Origin: Flavobacterium gelidicaeli
Lineage (GTDB): Bacteria > Bacteroidota > Bacteroidia > Flavobacteriales > Flavobacteriaceae
NCBI RefSeq assembly: GCF_013294005.1
Contig: NZ_JABSNK010000012.1
Span: 39,871 to 103,870 of the forward strand
Length of the DNA: 64,000 nt
Direction: 5' to 3'
In this document: piece after piece, positions 44,342 through 54,070 of the stretch
Position numbering within the stretch: the stretch's first letter is position 1
Layout of the letters: each line of letters starts with the position of its first letter
Program-made: the position numbers and the translations under genes
The notes under the pieces: generated by a model
Databases searched by the model: none
What the model was told of the DNA's origin: nothing
Seen by the model: only the letters and a program-made list of their open reading frames with translations

Positions 44342-47251
44342 TTATTGAATACAACTACGCAATATACTTACCGGATGTTGCGCTTTTCTACTTGTTCCGT
44401 CAAAAATTTGATGGCGGCAACTTGTTCCTGCAGCAGCAATAGTAGTCGATGGAGCCGTTTTTCTAATTTTAGGAAATAATGTGTCCTCCCCCATTTGCAT
44501 GCTGATCTCATAATGCTCTTTTTCATACCCAAAAGAACCTGCCATTCCGCAACAACCCGAGTTGTAAATGGTCACCGTGGTATTCTTAGGAAGATTCAAC
44601 ATTGCAAAAGTCGCTTCTACGGAGCTTAGCGATTTCTGATGGCAGTGGCCGTGAATTTTAATTTCGCGAATTTCATCATTAAATTGTTCGGATAGTATTT
44701 TACCCGCTGTAATTTCTTTTTTGAAAAACTCCTCAATCGTCAAGCAGTTTTTAGCCAACTTTTCGGCGGAAGCCTTATCATCAGCAAGACGAATATACTC
44801 ATCTCTAAAAGTCAAAATCCCAGAAGGCTCTAACCCTACTAACGGAATCGTATTTGAAATAATTCCTTTAAAAACAGTGACGTTTTTATTAGCAATAACC
44901 TTCGCCTCTTCAAGAAAACCTTTGGATATATAGGCTCTTGCGCTTTCCTCATGGGCAACAGTCAAAACTTGATAACCTAATTTAGTTAGCAGTTCAAAAG
45001 CATCAATACCTACTTGAACATCATAATAATTAGTAAATTCATCTACAAAAAGATAGAGTTTTCCTTTATCAAAAGTATTTTCTTTTGGTGTATTTGCAGC
45101 AAGCCATTTTCTAAACGTTTTTGGAGCCAGTAGCGGTACTTCACGCTTTGGAGCCACACCCATTCCTTTTTTGACTAAAGCCAAATTAGCAATAAAATTT
45201 GTCAGCGCAGGAAAAGTACTCCCCATTTTATTTAACCTGGCATTATTAGCAAAAATTTTATTTCTGAACGAGAAACCATTTGCTTTTTGGTATTGGTATA
45301 AAAACTCGGCTTTAAGCGCTGCAACATCCACATTAGAAGGGCATTCGCTAGCACACGCTTTACAACTCACACAAAGTTCAAATACGTCATAGAGTTCTTT
45401 ATGATTGAATTTATTGTCTTTCTCCGAGTTCGTTAAATATTCTCTCAACGCATTCGCACGGGCACGGGTTGTATCTTTTTCGTTTCGCGTAGCACGATAA
45501 CTCGGACATAAGGTTCCTCCTGCCGATGGTAATTTACGGCAATCCCCTGAACCATTGCATTTTTCGGCAGCCCTTAAAACCCCCATGCTGTCTGAGAAAT
45601 CTTGAATGGTTTGAATGTTGGGTTCGTCTCTTCCAGGTTCAAAACGCAAGTTTTCATCCATTTTTAACGCATTGACAATTTTCCCCATATTCAAAACCGA
45701 ATTCGGGTCAAAAACCAATTTGATGCGTTTTAGCAATTCGTAATTTTTATCGCCTATCATAAATGGTAAGAACTCCCCACGAACAATTCCGTCTCCATGT
45801 TCGCCACTCAATGAACCGCGGTATTTTTTCACTAAATGCGCCACCTCAGTAGCAATATTTCTAAATTGGTAAATGCCTTCCGTTGTTTTTAAATTCAAAA
45901 CCGGACGCAAGTGCAGCTCACCCGCACCCGCATGTGCGTAATAAATAGCTTCCTGACCGTGACGTTTCATCATCGCCGAAAAGTCGGCTATATAATTAGG
46001 TAAATCACTCAATTCAACCGCAGTATCTTCAATAGAGTCGGCTGCTTTATTATCTCCTACAATACTTCCTAGCAATCCTAAGCCTGCTTTTCTAAGTTCG
46101 TTTACTTTATCAATATCGGCACCGTATAACTTTGGCGAAGCATACCCAAAATTATTTTTCTCTAAATCAGCTATCAACGCATCCGCTTGCTCTTCGGCAT
46201 CTTTCATACTGCTGTGTGAGGCTACTTCAAAGAGCATAATTGCTTTAGGCTCTCCTTGAATAAAAAAACGGTTTTTACTTTGCTCCTTATTCGTTTTAGT
46301 ACAATCAAGAATGGTATCGTCAATCATTTCACAAGTGTACAAATGGTGTTTCATAGCTACCATAACGGCCTCTAAACTCTCTTGAATGCTAGTAAAATGC
46401 GTGACCACCATAACGTTATTTGTAGGCGGTAAATCATCCAGCTGCAAAGTAACCTCAGTGGTAAAAGCTAAAGTTCCCTCACTACCACAAAGCAATTTCC
46501 CCACATTTATCGTAGGTTGGTTTCCTCCAAATAAATCTGATTGCAACAAAATATCAACGGCATAACCCGTATTTCGTCTGTGGATTTCTGGTTTTGGGAA
46601 TTCTTTTATAATTTCCTTTTGCGTCGCTTCATTCGATAACTCGGCATACAGGCTTTGGTATATTTTGTTTTCAAGTGTATCACCTTTTGTTTTTTCGATA
46701 AATTCGGCTGAGCTTAATTCCTTAAAAATTACTTGCGATCCATCACTCAATACTGCTTTTATGGCCACAATTTTATCTCTGGTAACACCGTAACGTATCG
46801 AGGTGGTTCCTGAGGAATTATTTCCCACCATTCCGCCAACCATACACCTATTTGAGGTAGACGTATTGGGACCAAAAAATAATCCATGTGGTTTTAAATA
46901 CAAATTCAGCTCGTCTCTAATCACGCCGGGCTGTACAGTTACCGTTTTTTTGTCTTTATCAAAAGATACTATCTGTGTAAAAAATTTGGATACATCCACA
47001 ATAATTCCACTACCCACCGTTTGTCCCGCTAAGGAGGTTCCCGCAGTTCTAGGGGTCACCGAAATTTTATTGACGGTAGCAAAAGCGAGAATCTTTATAA
47101 TATCTTGCTCATTTTTAGGCAATGCCGCCGCAATAGGTCGCAGTTTATACGCTGATGCATCAGTAGAATAGAGTGTTTTATGCAGATCATCATATAAAAG
47201 TTTCCCGTCTATTGATGCTGCTAATTGCTGTAATTGATCTTGAGTTGGCAT
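44342..47251 (-). CDS. Fused FAD-binding and 4Fe-4S oxidoreductase (D-lactate dehydrogenase-like)
   Basis: A 969-residue protein combining an FAD-linked oxidase half and an iron-sulfur half. The FAD domain has TPRTAGTSLAGQTVG and GVTRDKIVAIKAVLSDG, then STSNRCMVGGMVGNNSSGT. The C-terminal oxidase domain has SGEHGDGIVRGEFLP. The Fe-S part holds CNGSGDCRKL and CVSCKACASECPSN (4Fe-4S ligands), followed by a CCG-type domain with HGHCHQKSL and NSGCCGMAGSFG. This arrangement is like YdiJ/Dld-type enzymes that oxidise D-2-hydroxyacids and pass electrons to quinones. The substrate is probably D-lactate or a similar acid. It begins 81 bp after the second conserved RNA element. Confidence 0.93.
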   Translation of the reverse strand: MPTQDQLQQLAASIDGKLLYDDLHKTLYSTDASAYKLRPIAAALPKNEQDIIKILAFATVNKISVTPRTAGTSLAGQTVGSGIIVDVSKFFTQIVSFDKDKKTVTVQPGVIRDELNLYLKPHGLFFGPNTSTSNRCMVGGMVGNNSSGTTSIRYGVTRDKIVAIKAVLSDGSQVIFKELSSAEFIEKTKGDTLENKIYQSLYAELSNEATQKEIIKEFPKPEIHRRNTGYAVDILLQSDLFGGNQPTINVGKLLCGSEGTLAFTTEVTLQLDDLPPTNNVMVVTHFTSIQESLEAVMVAMKHHLYTCEMIDDTILDCTKTNKEQSKNRFFIQGEPKAIMLFEVASHSSMKDAEEQADALIADLEKNNFGYASPKLYGADIDKVNELRKAGLGLLGSIVGDNKAADSIEDTAVELSDLPNYIADFSAMMKRHGQEAIYYAHAGAGELHLRPVLNLKTTEGIYQFRNIATEVAHLVKKYRGSLSGEHGDGIVRGEFLPFMIGDKNYELLKRIKLVFDPNSVLNMGKIVNALKMDENLRFEPGRDEPNIQTIQDFSDSMGVLRAAEKCNGSGDCRKLPSAGGTLCPSYRATRNEKDTTRARANALREYLTNSEKDNKFNHKELYDVFELCVSCKACASECPSNVDVAALKAEFLYQYQKANGFSFRNKIFANNARLNKMGSTFPALTNFIANLALVKKGMGVAPKREVPLLAPKTFRKWLAANTPKENTFDKGKLYLFVDEFTNYYDVQVGIDAFELLTKLGYQVLTVAHEESARAYISKGFLEEAKVIANKNVTVFKGIISNTIPLVGLEPSGILTFRDEYIRLADDKASAEKLAKNCLTIEEFFKKEITAGKILSEQFNDEIREIKIHGHCHQKSLSSVEATFAMLNLPKNTTVTIYNSGCCGMAGSFGYEKEHYEISMQMGEDTLFPKIRKTAPSTTIAAAGTSCRHQIFDGTSRKAQHPVSILRSCIQ

Positions 47252-47331
47252 TGTGTAGTGTATTGCTTATGTTTTACAAATATAAGGCAATAGTGTGTTT
47301 TGTAATCATAAAATTTCGCTCAAATTCTTGC

Positions 47332-47486
47332 TTTTTTTAGAGCTATTTCCCAGCATTCGTTGCAAGCTTTTTGGTTTCAAACCTTTTTTACAGGCACCGT
47401 CAGGAGCTTCCTCTGGTCGCTCTGCCCGCACCATAAAAAATAGTTTTTAACCTGCAAAGGCTTTCTACTACTGTTGGGGCTAGAGA
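47332..47486 (-). ncRNA. Flavobacterial conserved intergenic RNA (Flavo-1-like), copy 2
   Basis: Read on the minus strand, it starts CTCTAGCCCCAAC...AGAAAGCC and ends ...ATGCTGGGAAATAGCTCT, followed by A8. The end blocks match copy 1 at 30162-30290, while the interior differs. The element is directly downstream of a TTTG / TATTTTTG promoter candidate and upstream of the FAD/Fe-S oxidoreductase gene on the same strand. It is a leader or independent RNA, as for copy 1. Family naming is from memory. Confidence 0.55.
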
Positions 47487-47498
47487 ATCTGTGCATTT

Positions 47499-47526
47499 CA
47501 AAAATACAAAGGGTATATTTGGCAAA
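47499..47526 (-). promoter_or_regulatory. Promoter candidate driving RNA copy 2
   Basis: Minus strand: TTTG (47526-47523), then a 16-nt spacer, then TATTTTTG (47506-47499), matching TAnnTTTG. Transcription would begin a few bases before the CTAGCCCC start of the RNA element. Confidence 0.5.
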
Positions 47527-47593
47527 GAAATTGCTATAAACAAAACCATAAAATTTTAATGTAGATATATCTCGTAAAATTCGCTAAAAAAAC

Positions 47594-47601
47594 TATTTTT
47601 G
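47594..47601 (+). promoter_or_regulatory. Candidate -7 element for the GHL10 gene
   Basis: TATTTTTG fits TAnnTTTG and lies 23 bp before the ATG at 47625. Another exact match, TATATTTG, is at 47514-47521. No -33 box was found for either. Confidence 0.4.
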
Positions 47602-47624
47602 ACCTTTATTAAAATTCCATAATA

Positions 47625-49196
47625 ATGACCCAAAACAACCAGGTACTCACTTTCTTATTCCTCCTATTCCTTTCTTTTTCAAAAGGGAATGCTCAAGATA
47701 AAAGCAGCTATCCCAAAAACGAATTTAGAGCAGTTTGGATTGCTACTGTGGCAAATATTGACTGGCCAAAATCAGGAAATGATTCTGTTGAAAAACAAAA
47801 AGCCGACTTCCTAGAAATTCTAGATACCTACAAAAAACTAAATTATAATGCGGTAATTGTGCAAATCAGGACAGCAGGTGATGCTTTCTATCCTACACAA
47901 TTAGCACCATGGTCTAAATACTTAACCGGTAAACAAGGACAACCAACTAAAGGAAATGTTGATTTATTAGCTTGGATGATTACTGAATCGCACAATCAAG
48001 GTTTTGAATTTCATGCCTGGCTGAATCCTTATCGCGCCACAATGGACTTGAATACTGCACAATTAAGCAAGGAGCACGATTATTACAAACACCCAGAGTG
48101 GATGTTAAAATACGCTGGAAAATGGTATTACAACCCTGCGCTTCCTGAAGTACAAGCCCATTTACTTGCCGTGGTTGATGAAGTCGTTGAAAAATACGAT
48201 ATTGATGCCATTCATTTTGATGATTATTTTTATCCTTACAAAGTAACAGGTGAGAATTTTAATGATGCTGCTTCTTATAAATTGTATGGTAATGGTATGT
48301 CTCTTGAAGACTTTAGACGTAATAATGTCAATATTTTTGTTGAGGCCGTTTCTCATTCGATAAAAAAGGCAAAACCATGGGTACAATTCGGAATCAGTCC
48401 TTTTGGAGTTTGGCGCAACAAGTCTGTTGATCCTAGAGGATCTGACACCCAATCAGGGCAAACAAATTACGATGATTTATTTGCTGACCCTATGGCGTGG
48501 ATGGAAAATTGCTGGGTTGATTATTTATTACCACAGCTATATTGGAGTATGGATCACCGCACAGCATCGTACTCAAAACTGCTAAAATGGTGGGCCGAAA
48601 ACTCAAAAAACACCGCAATATACATAGGAAACGGAAGTTATAAAATCAACACCGACTCTGATAAAAAATGGTTTAATCCTGAAGAAATTCCTAACCAAAT
48701 TGACATTACAAGATCCTACCCTAACGTAGGCGGAAATGCGTTTTTTAGTGCTAAAGTGTTTGTTAATAAAAACAAGGCGGTAACTCAATTACTTGCTGAG
48801 AATCAATACAAATACCCAGCGCTTCCTTATGTAGTTCCTAATTCTAGAAAAATTGTTTTAGACATTCCATATGTATGTGAGAAATTAGAAACCGACAGCA
48901 TAAAAAAATACACTCTGGATTTCCCTGTACATTCTAAAGTGCGTTATGTGCTCCTTTATGCTGCAAAAGACAGCCTTAAATTAAATACAAATAACCCAAG
49001 CCAGATTATTAATAAAATTGCTTTTAAAGAAAAAGCGAACAGCATTAACTTGGTTATTCCTAGTGATCAATTAGAAAAAAACACTACATACGCTGTTTCT
49101 TTTATTGATTTTTTTGGTAACGAAAGTCTGCCAACAACATTAAACCCGCCTTACATACCAGCAGTAACCCACATTCAAACTGAAACAGATGAATAA
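47625..49196 (+). CDS. Secreted GHL10 (DUF187) glycoside hydrolase-like protein
   Basis: A 523-residue exported protein. The signal peptide MTQNNQVLTFLFLLFLSFSKGNAQ precedes the GHL10 barrel: EFRAVWIATVANIDWPKSG, YNAVIVQIRTAGDAFYPT, HAWLNPYRATMD and the catalytic-type motif IDAIHFDDYFYPY. A C-terminal beta domain with SxKYTLDFPVHSKVRYVLLYAAK and FIDFFGNES follows. Family members hydrolyse glycosidic bonds in cell-wall-derived sugars. It overlaps the next gene by 8 bp and is followed by an AmpG-like transporter and a GH3 enzyme, which indicates processing of peptidoglycan fragments. Confidence 0.88.
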   Translation: MTQNNQVLTFLFLLFLSFSKGNAQDKSSYPKNEFRAVWIATVANIDWPKSGNDSVEKQKADFLEILDTYKKLNYNAVIVQIRTAGDAFYPTQLAPWSKYLTGKQGQPTKGNVDLLAWMITESHNQGFEFHAWLNPYRATMDLNTAQLSKEHDYYKHPEWMLKYAGKWYYNPALPEVQAHLLAVVDEVVEKYDIDAIHFDDYFYPYKVTGENFNDAASYKLYGNGMSLEDFRRNNVNIFVEAVSHSIKKAKPWVQFGISPFGVWRNKSVDPRGSDTQSGQTNYDDLFADPMAWMENCWVDYLLPQLYWSMDHRTASYSKLLKWWAENSKNTAIYIGNGSYKINTDSDKKWFNPEEIPNQIDITRSYPNVGGNAFFSAKVFVNKNKAVTQLLAENQYKYPALPYVVPNSRKIVLDIPYVCEKLETDSIKKYTLDFPVHSKVRYVLLYAAKDSLKLNTNNPSQIINKIAFKEKANSINLVIPSDQLEKNTTYAVSFIDFFGNESLPTTLNPPYIPAVTHIQTETDE

Positions 49197-50466
49197 AACA
49201 GACACTAATCCTTGGTATTGGATACCGTTATTGAACTTTGCTTCGGGATTACCCTACGCGATTATCATATCGGTTTCAGTAATTATGTACAAGAATCTTG
49301 GAATAGGTAATGAAGACATTGGTATTTACACTAGTTTATTGTACTTACCATGGGTTATAAAACCATTATGGAGTCCGTTTATTGATTTGTACGCAACTAA
49401 AAGAAAGTGGTTTTTAGCGATGCAATTGCTGATCTCCATTGCTTTTTTAACCGTAGGTTTTGTGATTCCTATGAATCATTTTTTTGTGATTAGTCTTGCC
49501 TTTTTCTGGGTTGCAGCATTTGCATCAGCCTCTAATGATGTCGCTAGTGACGGATTTTACTTATTGACTTTAGAAAAAGACCAACAATCCTTTTTCCTAG
49601 GGATTAGAAGTACTTTTTACCGCCTGTCTATGCTTACTGGAAACGGTTTGATTGTGATCATAGGTGGTTATTTAGAACAAGAATATGGCGACAAACAAAA
49701 AGCATGGTCGTACACCATGATTATTGTGGGATTACTAATGACATTGATTACGATTTACAATTATTTTGCTACGCCAAGAACCGAAAAAGCAATTGCCAAA
49801 AACTCTGTTGAAGCTACTAACGCTTCGTTTGCCTCCGTTTTTTCTAGTTTTTTTAAAAAGAAACAAATAGGAATCGTACTTGCCTTTATACTATTATTTA
49901 GATTAGGAGAATCACAATTATTAAAAATGCTTACTCCTTTTTTAATTGATGATCAAGCGGTGGGTGGCATGGGATTAACAACGCAAGACGTAGGAGTTAT
50001 TTACGGGACTTTTGGTGTTATTTCATTAACCATAGGCGGAATCATTGGAGGTATTGTAATTTCTAGAGACGGTCTAGGAAAATGGATGCTACCCATGATT
50101 CTAGCCATGCACCTGCCTATCGTTGGTTTTGTGCTACTGGCGCACTTTCACCCTGCAAGTGTGTACTATATTTATGCAACGGTAATTGCGGAGCAATTTG
50201 GTTACGGTTTTGGATTTGCCGCTTTTATGATGTATTTAATTTACGTAGCCGAAGGAGAATCAAAAACCTCACACTACGCACTCGCAACAGGTTTCATGGC
50301 ATTAGGAATGATGCTTCCTGGAATGGCAAGCGGATTCATTCAAGAATATTTAGGTTATGGAAATTTCTTTATTTGGGTTTTTCTAGCAACAGTTCCTGGT
50401 TTGATTCTGTCACGATTTTTAATTTTTCCAAAAGATTTTGGAAAGAAGTCGGGAGTTAATAAATAG
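49189..50466 (+). CDS. MFS transporter, AmpG-like (muropeptide permease)
   Basis: A 425-residue transporter with about 12 helices. The first loop has NFASGLPYAIIISVSVIMYKNLGIGNEDIGIYTSLLYLPWVIKPLWSPFIDL, close to the AmpG/PAT pattern (here quoted in parts). Its start overlaps the GHL10 gene stop by 8 bp (ATGAATAAAAC), so the genes are translationally coupled. AmpG brings anhydro-muropeptides into the cytoplasm for recycling. The next gene, a GH3 enzyme, completes a likely recycling unit. The exact ligand is inferred from context. Confidence 0.87.
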   Translation: MNKTDTNPWYWIPLLNFASGLPYAIIISVSVIMYKNLGIGNEDIGIYTSLLYLPWVIKPLWSPFIDLYATKRKWFLAMQLLISIAFLTVGFVIPMNHFFVISLAFFWVAAFASASNDVASDGFYLLTLEKDQQSFFLGIRSTFYRLSMLTGNGLIVIIGGYLEQEYGDKQKAWSYTMIIVGLLMTLITIYNYFATPRTEKAIAKNSVEATNASFASVFSSFFKKKQIGIVLAFILLFRLGESQLLKMLTPFLIDDQAVGGMGLTTQDVGVIYGTFGVISLTIGGIIGGIVISRDGLGKWMLPMILAMHLPIVGFVLLAHFHPASVYYIYATVIAEQFGYGFGFAAFMMYLIYVAEGESKTSHYALATGFMALGMMLPGMASGFIQEYLGYGNFFIWVFLATVPGLILSRFLIFPKDFGKKSGVNK

Positions 50467-50581
50467 ATCTCGTTTACAGTAAAACATTGCCCTTAAATAA
50501 TATTCTAAAAATCCATAATTTACATACCCAATACGTAAGACCAGTTCTTGACTAAAAACTACGGATTCAAAATAAAAAACA

Positions 50582-52180
50582 ATGACATTAGAACAAAAAA
50601 TAGGGCAATTCTTTTTTCCAGCAGTTTTTATTAATGACACCGAAGAAAATATTCAAGCTACGGAACAACTTATTAGAGAATACAACATTGGGGGATTGAC
50701 TTTTTTTCATAGTCGGGCTAGTGCAGCCACTAATTATGAAACAAAGAAAAAAATTGAATTGAATGATGCTAGTTATAACCGTTTAAAGGAATTAATTATC
50801 CGGTATCAAAAGTGTGCTCCCACTCCATTATTAATGAGTATTGACGCCGAATGGGGTTTAGCAATGCGTGTCGAGAAAACACCGCAATATCCCTATGCAA
50901 TTACACTTGGTGCGCTACCAGAAAGCGAATCACAGTTGGTTTATGAAGTAGGAAAACAAATAGGCCTGGACTTAAAATCGGTTGGGATTAATTACAACCT
51001 AGCGCCACTTGCAGACATTAATAACAATCCTAATAATCCAGTAATTGGATACCGCTCTTTTGGTGAAAATAAAGAAAAAGTAAGCCAGTTTGCATTAGAA
51101 TACTTGCGTGGGATGAGTGCTGTAGGCGTTTTAGGATGCTTAAAACACTTCCCTGGACACGGGAACACTAACGTTGACTCCCATTTAGGATTGCCTATTT
51201 TAAACGAAACTTTAGATGAATTATTAGATAATGAGTTGTATCCTTTTATTCAAGGAATTGCAAATGATGTTGATTCGATTATGATAGGACATTTAGCTGT
51301 TCCTGCCTTGAATGATGGTAAGAACACCTCGGCTACGTTATCAAAGGCGGTGATTGAAGACCTTTTGCGAAAGCGTTTGCAGTATGATGGTTTAGTAATT
51401 TCGGATGCTTTGAATATGCATAGTGTTTCAAAATTATATCCTAAAAAAGGACAATTAGAATGGGAAGCTTTTAACGCTGGAAACGACGTGCTATGCTTCG
51501 CTGAAAATGTACCTGAAGGAATTCATGAAATTCTTAAAAATGCCACTCCTGAACGCATTGACGCAAGTTACAAACGCTTGATGAAATGCAAGGAAAAAGT
51601 AGGTATCCATAAAGAAAATTCAATAGAAAAACCTACTTTAGACTTTGAAACTGCAGCTAATTTAAACGGTCGCATAGCTAGCAAGAGTATTACAAAAATC
51701 AAAGGTACGAATAGTACCAAATTAGTTATAGAAGCATCTAAAAAAGGCACATTAGCATTACTAAGTCTCTATAAAAACAGTACGAATTCCTTTTTTAATA
51801 GTTTGGCACCAAAATTAAATGGGAAAACTTTCGCCATAGAAAACGAGGCTACTATTGACAATACTATTTTAGAAAAAAACCTAGAAAATTACGATACTAT
51901 AATCATTGCCTTGTTTGTTCCAAAAGCAAAACCAATGAATAATTTTGACATTTCCCCAGTAATTTTAGAATTATTGAGCAGTTTATTAGCATCAAAAAAA
52001 TGTGTACTTTATGTCTTTGGCAATCCGTACGCTTTGCAAGTAATACCAAATTTACATCTCGCTGAAGGAATTATTCTGCTTTACCAAGATTTTACTGAAT
52101 TTCAAGAAATTGCTGCCCAACAATTAGTGAATGATAGTTTGTGTAGTGGTGTTTTACCCGTACATCTTAATGGAATTTAG
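50582..52180 (+). CDS. GH3 beta-N-acetylglucosaminidase-like enzyme (NagZ-type)
   Basis: A 532-residue protein. The N-terminal GH3 barrel begins MTLEQKIGQFFFPAVF and includes the NagZ signature KHFPGHGNTNVDSHLGLP, then ISDALNM, the region that carries the catalytic Asp. A C-terminal domain of about 200 residues follows, longer than E. coli NagZ. No signal peptide is seen, so it acts in the cytoplasm and probably cleaves GlcNAc from imported muropeptides. It lies 115 bp after the AmpG-like gene on the same strand. A terminator follows. Confidence 0.9.
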   Translation: MTLEQKIGQFFFPAVFINDTEENIQATEQLIREYNIGGLTFFHSRASAATNYETKKKIELNDASYNRLKELIIRYQKCAPTPLLMSIDAEWGLAMRVEKTPQYPYAITLGALPESESQLVYEVGKQIGLDLKSVGINYNLAPLADINNNPNNPVIGYRSFGENKEKVSQFALEYLRGMSAVGVLGCLKHFPGHGNTNVDSHLGLPILNETLDELLDNELYPFIQGIANDVDSIMIGHLAVPALNDGKNTSATLSKAVIEDLLRKRLQYDGLVISDALNMHSVSKLYPKKGQLEWEAFNAGNDVLCFAENVPEGIHEILKNATPERIDASYKRLMKCKEKVGIHKENSIEKPTLDFETAANLNGRIASKSITKIKGTNSTKLVIEASKKGTLALLSLYKNSTNSFFNSLAPKLNGKTFAIENEATIDNTILEKNLENYDTIIIALFVPKAKPMNNFDISPVILELLSSLLASKKCVLYVFGNPYALQVIPNLHLAEGIILLYQDFTEFQEIAAQQLVNDSLCSGVLPVHLNGI

Positions 52181-52183
52181 CCA

Positions 52184-52215
52184 CACTTTAAAAAAAAATT
52201 AAAGTGCACTTTTTA
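52184..52215 (+). terminator. Terminator of the muropeptide cluster
   Basis: CACTTTA (52184-52190) pairs with TAAAGTG (52200-52206) around an A-rich loop, followed by CACTTTTTAT. The remainder of the 52216-52418 gap holds no supported feature. Confidence 0.6.
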
Positions 52216-52418
52216 TAGAAATATTGGATTTATTTGGCAACAAAAAACAAAAATATAAATTCAAAACAAGCTTAAAATCAAAGTATAAGCTAAAACAAAT
52301 CATCTCTTCTTCATAAACAGAATTCTGAAAAAACAAACACTATGTAGTTCGTTTCCTAGCATTCACTTTAGGCTTATAGCTACTTTTTTATCTATATTGC
52401 AATCTCAAACACGATAGA

Positions 52419-53879
52419 ATGGATACCAAAATTAATAAAAACAAAGAATTATCAATAACCGAAGCCTTAATTCCAGTCATAGCATTAATCCTTATGTTGG
52501 GTTACAATGTATACGTTTATGGAGATGAAGCGTTGAGCGGTAGTAATCAATTTGTTTTGCTATTAGGTGCGGCAATTGCGGCAATTGTAGGTTTCTTTAA
52601 TAAAGTCACGTATAAAAAAATGATCGAAGAGGTGGCCGAAAATATTAAATCTACCGCTGGAGCCATTTTAATTTTATTAATGGTAGGGGCTTTAGCAGGA
52701 ACTTGGCTCGTAAGCGGCATCATTCCATCGATGATCTATTACGGATTACAAATATTAAGTCCAGCTATATTTTTACCCGCAACCTTAATTATATGTTCTA
52801 TTATATCGATTGCCACAGGGAGCTCTTGGACAACAAGTGCTACAGTAGGTATTGCTTTAATAGGTGTGGGTGGTGCCTTAGGTTTTGATTTAGGAATGGT
52901 GGCAGGAGCCGTGATCTCTGGAGCTTATTTTGGTGATAAGCTTTCGCCAATGTCTGACACTACAAACCTTGCTCCTGCTATGGCGGGAACTGATTTGTTT
53001 ACGCACATAAGGTACATGACATTAACTACGATTCCAACCTACATTATTACCTTACTATTATTCATTATTTTAGGATTATCAGTAGATATAAAAGGAGATG
53101 TAAACATAGCTGATTTACTTAGAGACATTGAAGCGTCGTTTACGGTTTCAGCTTGGTTATTTTTAGTCCCTGCAATTGTAATTGGGCTAATTATCAAAAA
53201 AACCGAACCGTTAATTGCATTGTTAGCGGGAACTTTATTAGCAGCTATTTTTGCTATTATATTTCAGCCACAGGTATTGAACCACATTTCAGGCGTTGAC
53301 AGCATGACTTTTAAGTCGGGCTATAAAGCGGTAATGGATGCTATAACAGGAAAAATTGTTATTCCAACAGAAAATAAAACCCTTACAGATTTATTTACTT
53401 CGGGTGGAATGCAAAAAATGCTAGGGACAATCTGGCTGATTATTTGTGCAATGGTTTTTGGAGGAATCATGGATGCTATAGGCGCTTTGGCAAGAATTAG
53501 CCAAACTTTATTAAAATTAGCACATACTACCTTTGGATTGTTTGCTTCGACTGTAGGAAGTTGTTTAGCCTTAAACATTACTGCATCTGACCAATATTTA
53601 GCTATTGTAGTACCTGGAAAAATGTTTGCAAAAGCGTATAAAGAAAAAGGATTGGCCCCTGAAAATTTAAGTAGAACACTGGAAGATTCAGGAACGGTAA
53701 CTTCGGTATTGATTCCTTGGAATACTTGCGGAGCTTATCAATCAGGAACTTTAGGAGTATCAACATTTGATTATCTACCATATGCGTTCTTCAATATCTT
53801 GAGTCCGTTTATGACACTTATATTTGCTGCTTTCAATATTAAAATAAGACAACTTGTAACTGATAAAAAAACAAATTAA
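52419..53879 (+). CDS. nhaC: Na+/H+ antiporter, NhaC family
   Basis: A 486-residue transporter with about 11 to 13 helices. NhaC-type landmarks are ILILLMVGALAGTWLVSGIIPSMIYYGL, ATGSSWTTSATVGIALIGVG, and SGAYFGDKLSPMSDTTNLAPAMAGTDLFTHIRYM, which contains the acidic residues near the ion path; a later conserved LALNITASDQYLAIVVPG block is also present. It exports Na+ in exchange for protons; the substrate could also be another cation or organic acid, as family members vary. It is a single gene with its own terminator downstream. Confidence 0.92.
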   Translation: MDTKINKNKELSITEALIPVIALILMLGYNVYVYGDEALSGSNQFVLLLGAAIAAIVGFFNKVTYKKMIEEVAENIKSTAGAILILLMVGALAGTWLVSGIIPSMIYYGLQILSPAIFLPATLIICSIISIATGSSWTTSATVGIALIGVGGALGFDLGMVAGAVISGAYFGDKLSPMSDTTNLAPAMAGTDLFTHIRYMTLTTIPTYIITLLLFIILGLSVDIKGDVNIADLLRDIEASFTVSAWLFLVPAIVIGLIIKKTEPLIALLAGTLLAAIFAIIFQPQVLNHISGVDSMTFKSGYKAVMDAITGKIVIPTENKTLTDLFTSGGMQKMLGTIWLIICAMVFGGIMDAIGALARISQTLLKLAHTTFGLFASTVGSCLALNITASDQYLAIVVPGKMFAKAYKEKGLAPENLSRTLEDSGTVTSVLIPWNTCGAYQSGTLGVSTFDYLPYAFFNILSPFMTLIFAAFNIKIRQLVTDKKTN

Positions 53880-53914
53880 ACTAAAGACCAAAAAACCAAC
53901 AACAAAAAAACCAT

Positions 53915-53948
53915 AAAGTCATAGCTATCTAATAGTTATGACTTTTTC
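53915..53948 (+). terminator. Terminator after nhaC
   Basis: AAAGTCATAGCTA pairs with TAGTTATGACTTT (one G-U), followed by TTTT. Confidence 0.75.
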
Positions 53949-54070
53949 CTTTATTGCTATAATCAAAAACTATCAATCTATAAATATATATAATTGGAAG
54001 TAATAGAATAAAACTCTTGTTATTACCTACTTTTACACCATCAAAAAAATTAACAATAAAAAATAAATTT

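Noticed and set aside
47625..49196. NamZ (YbbC/DUF1343) exo-muramidase as identity of the first recycling gene
   Set aside because: The sequence follows GHL10/DUF187 motifs (RAVWIATVANIDWP, HFDDYFYPY), not the DUF1343 pattern.
54017..54070. In-frame upstream start for the peroxiredoxin
   Set aside because: The 18 extra residues are unlike the family, and the ATG at 54071 gives the standard N-terminus.
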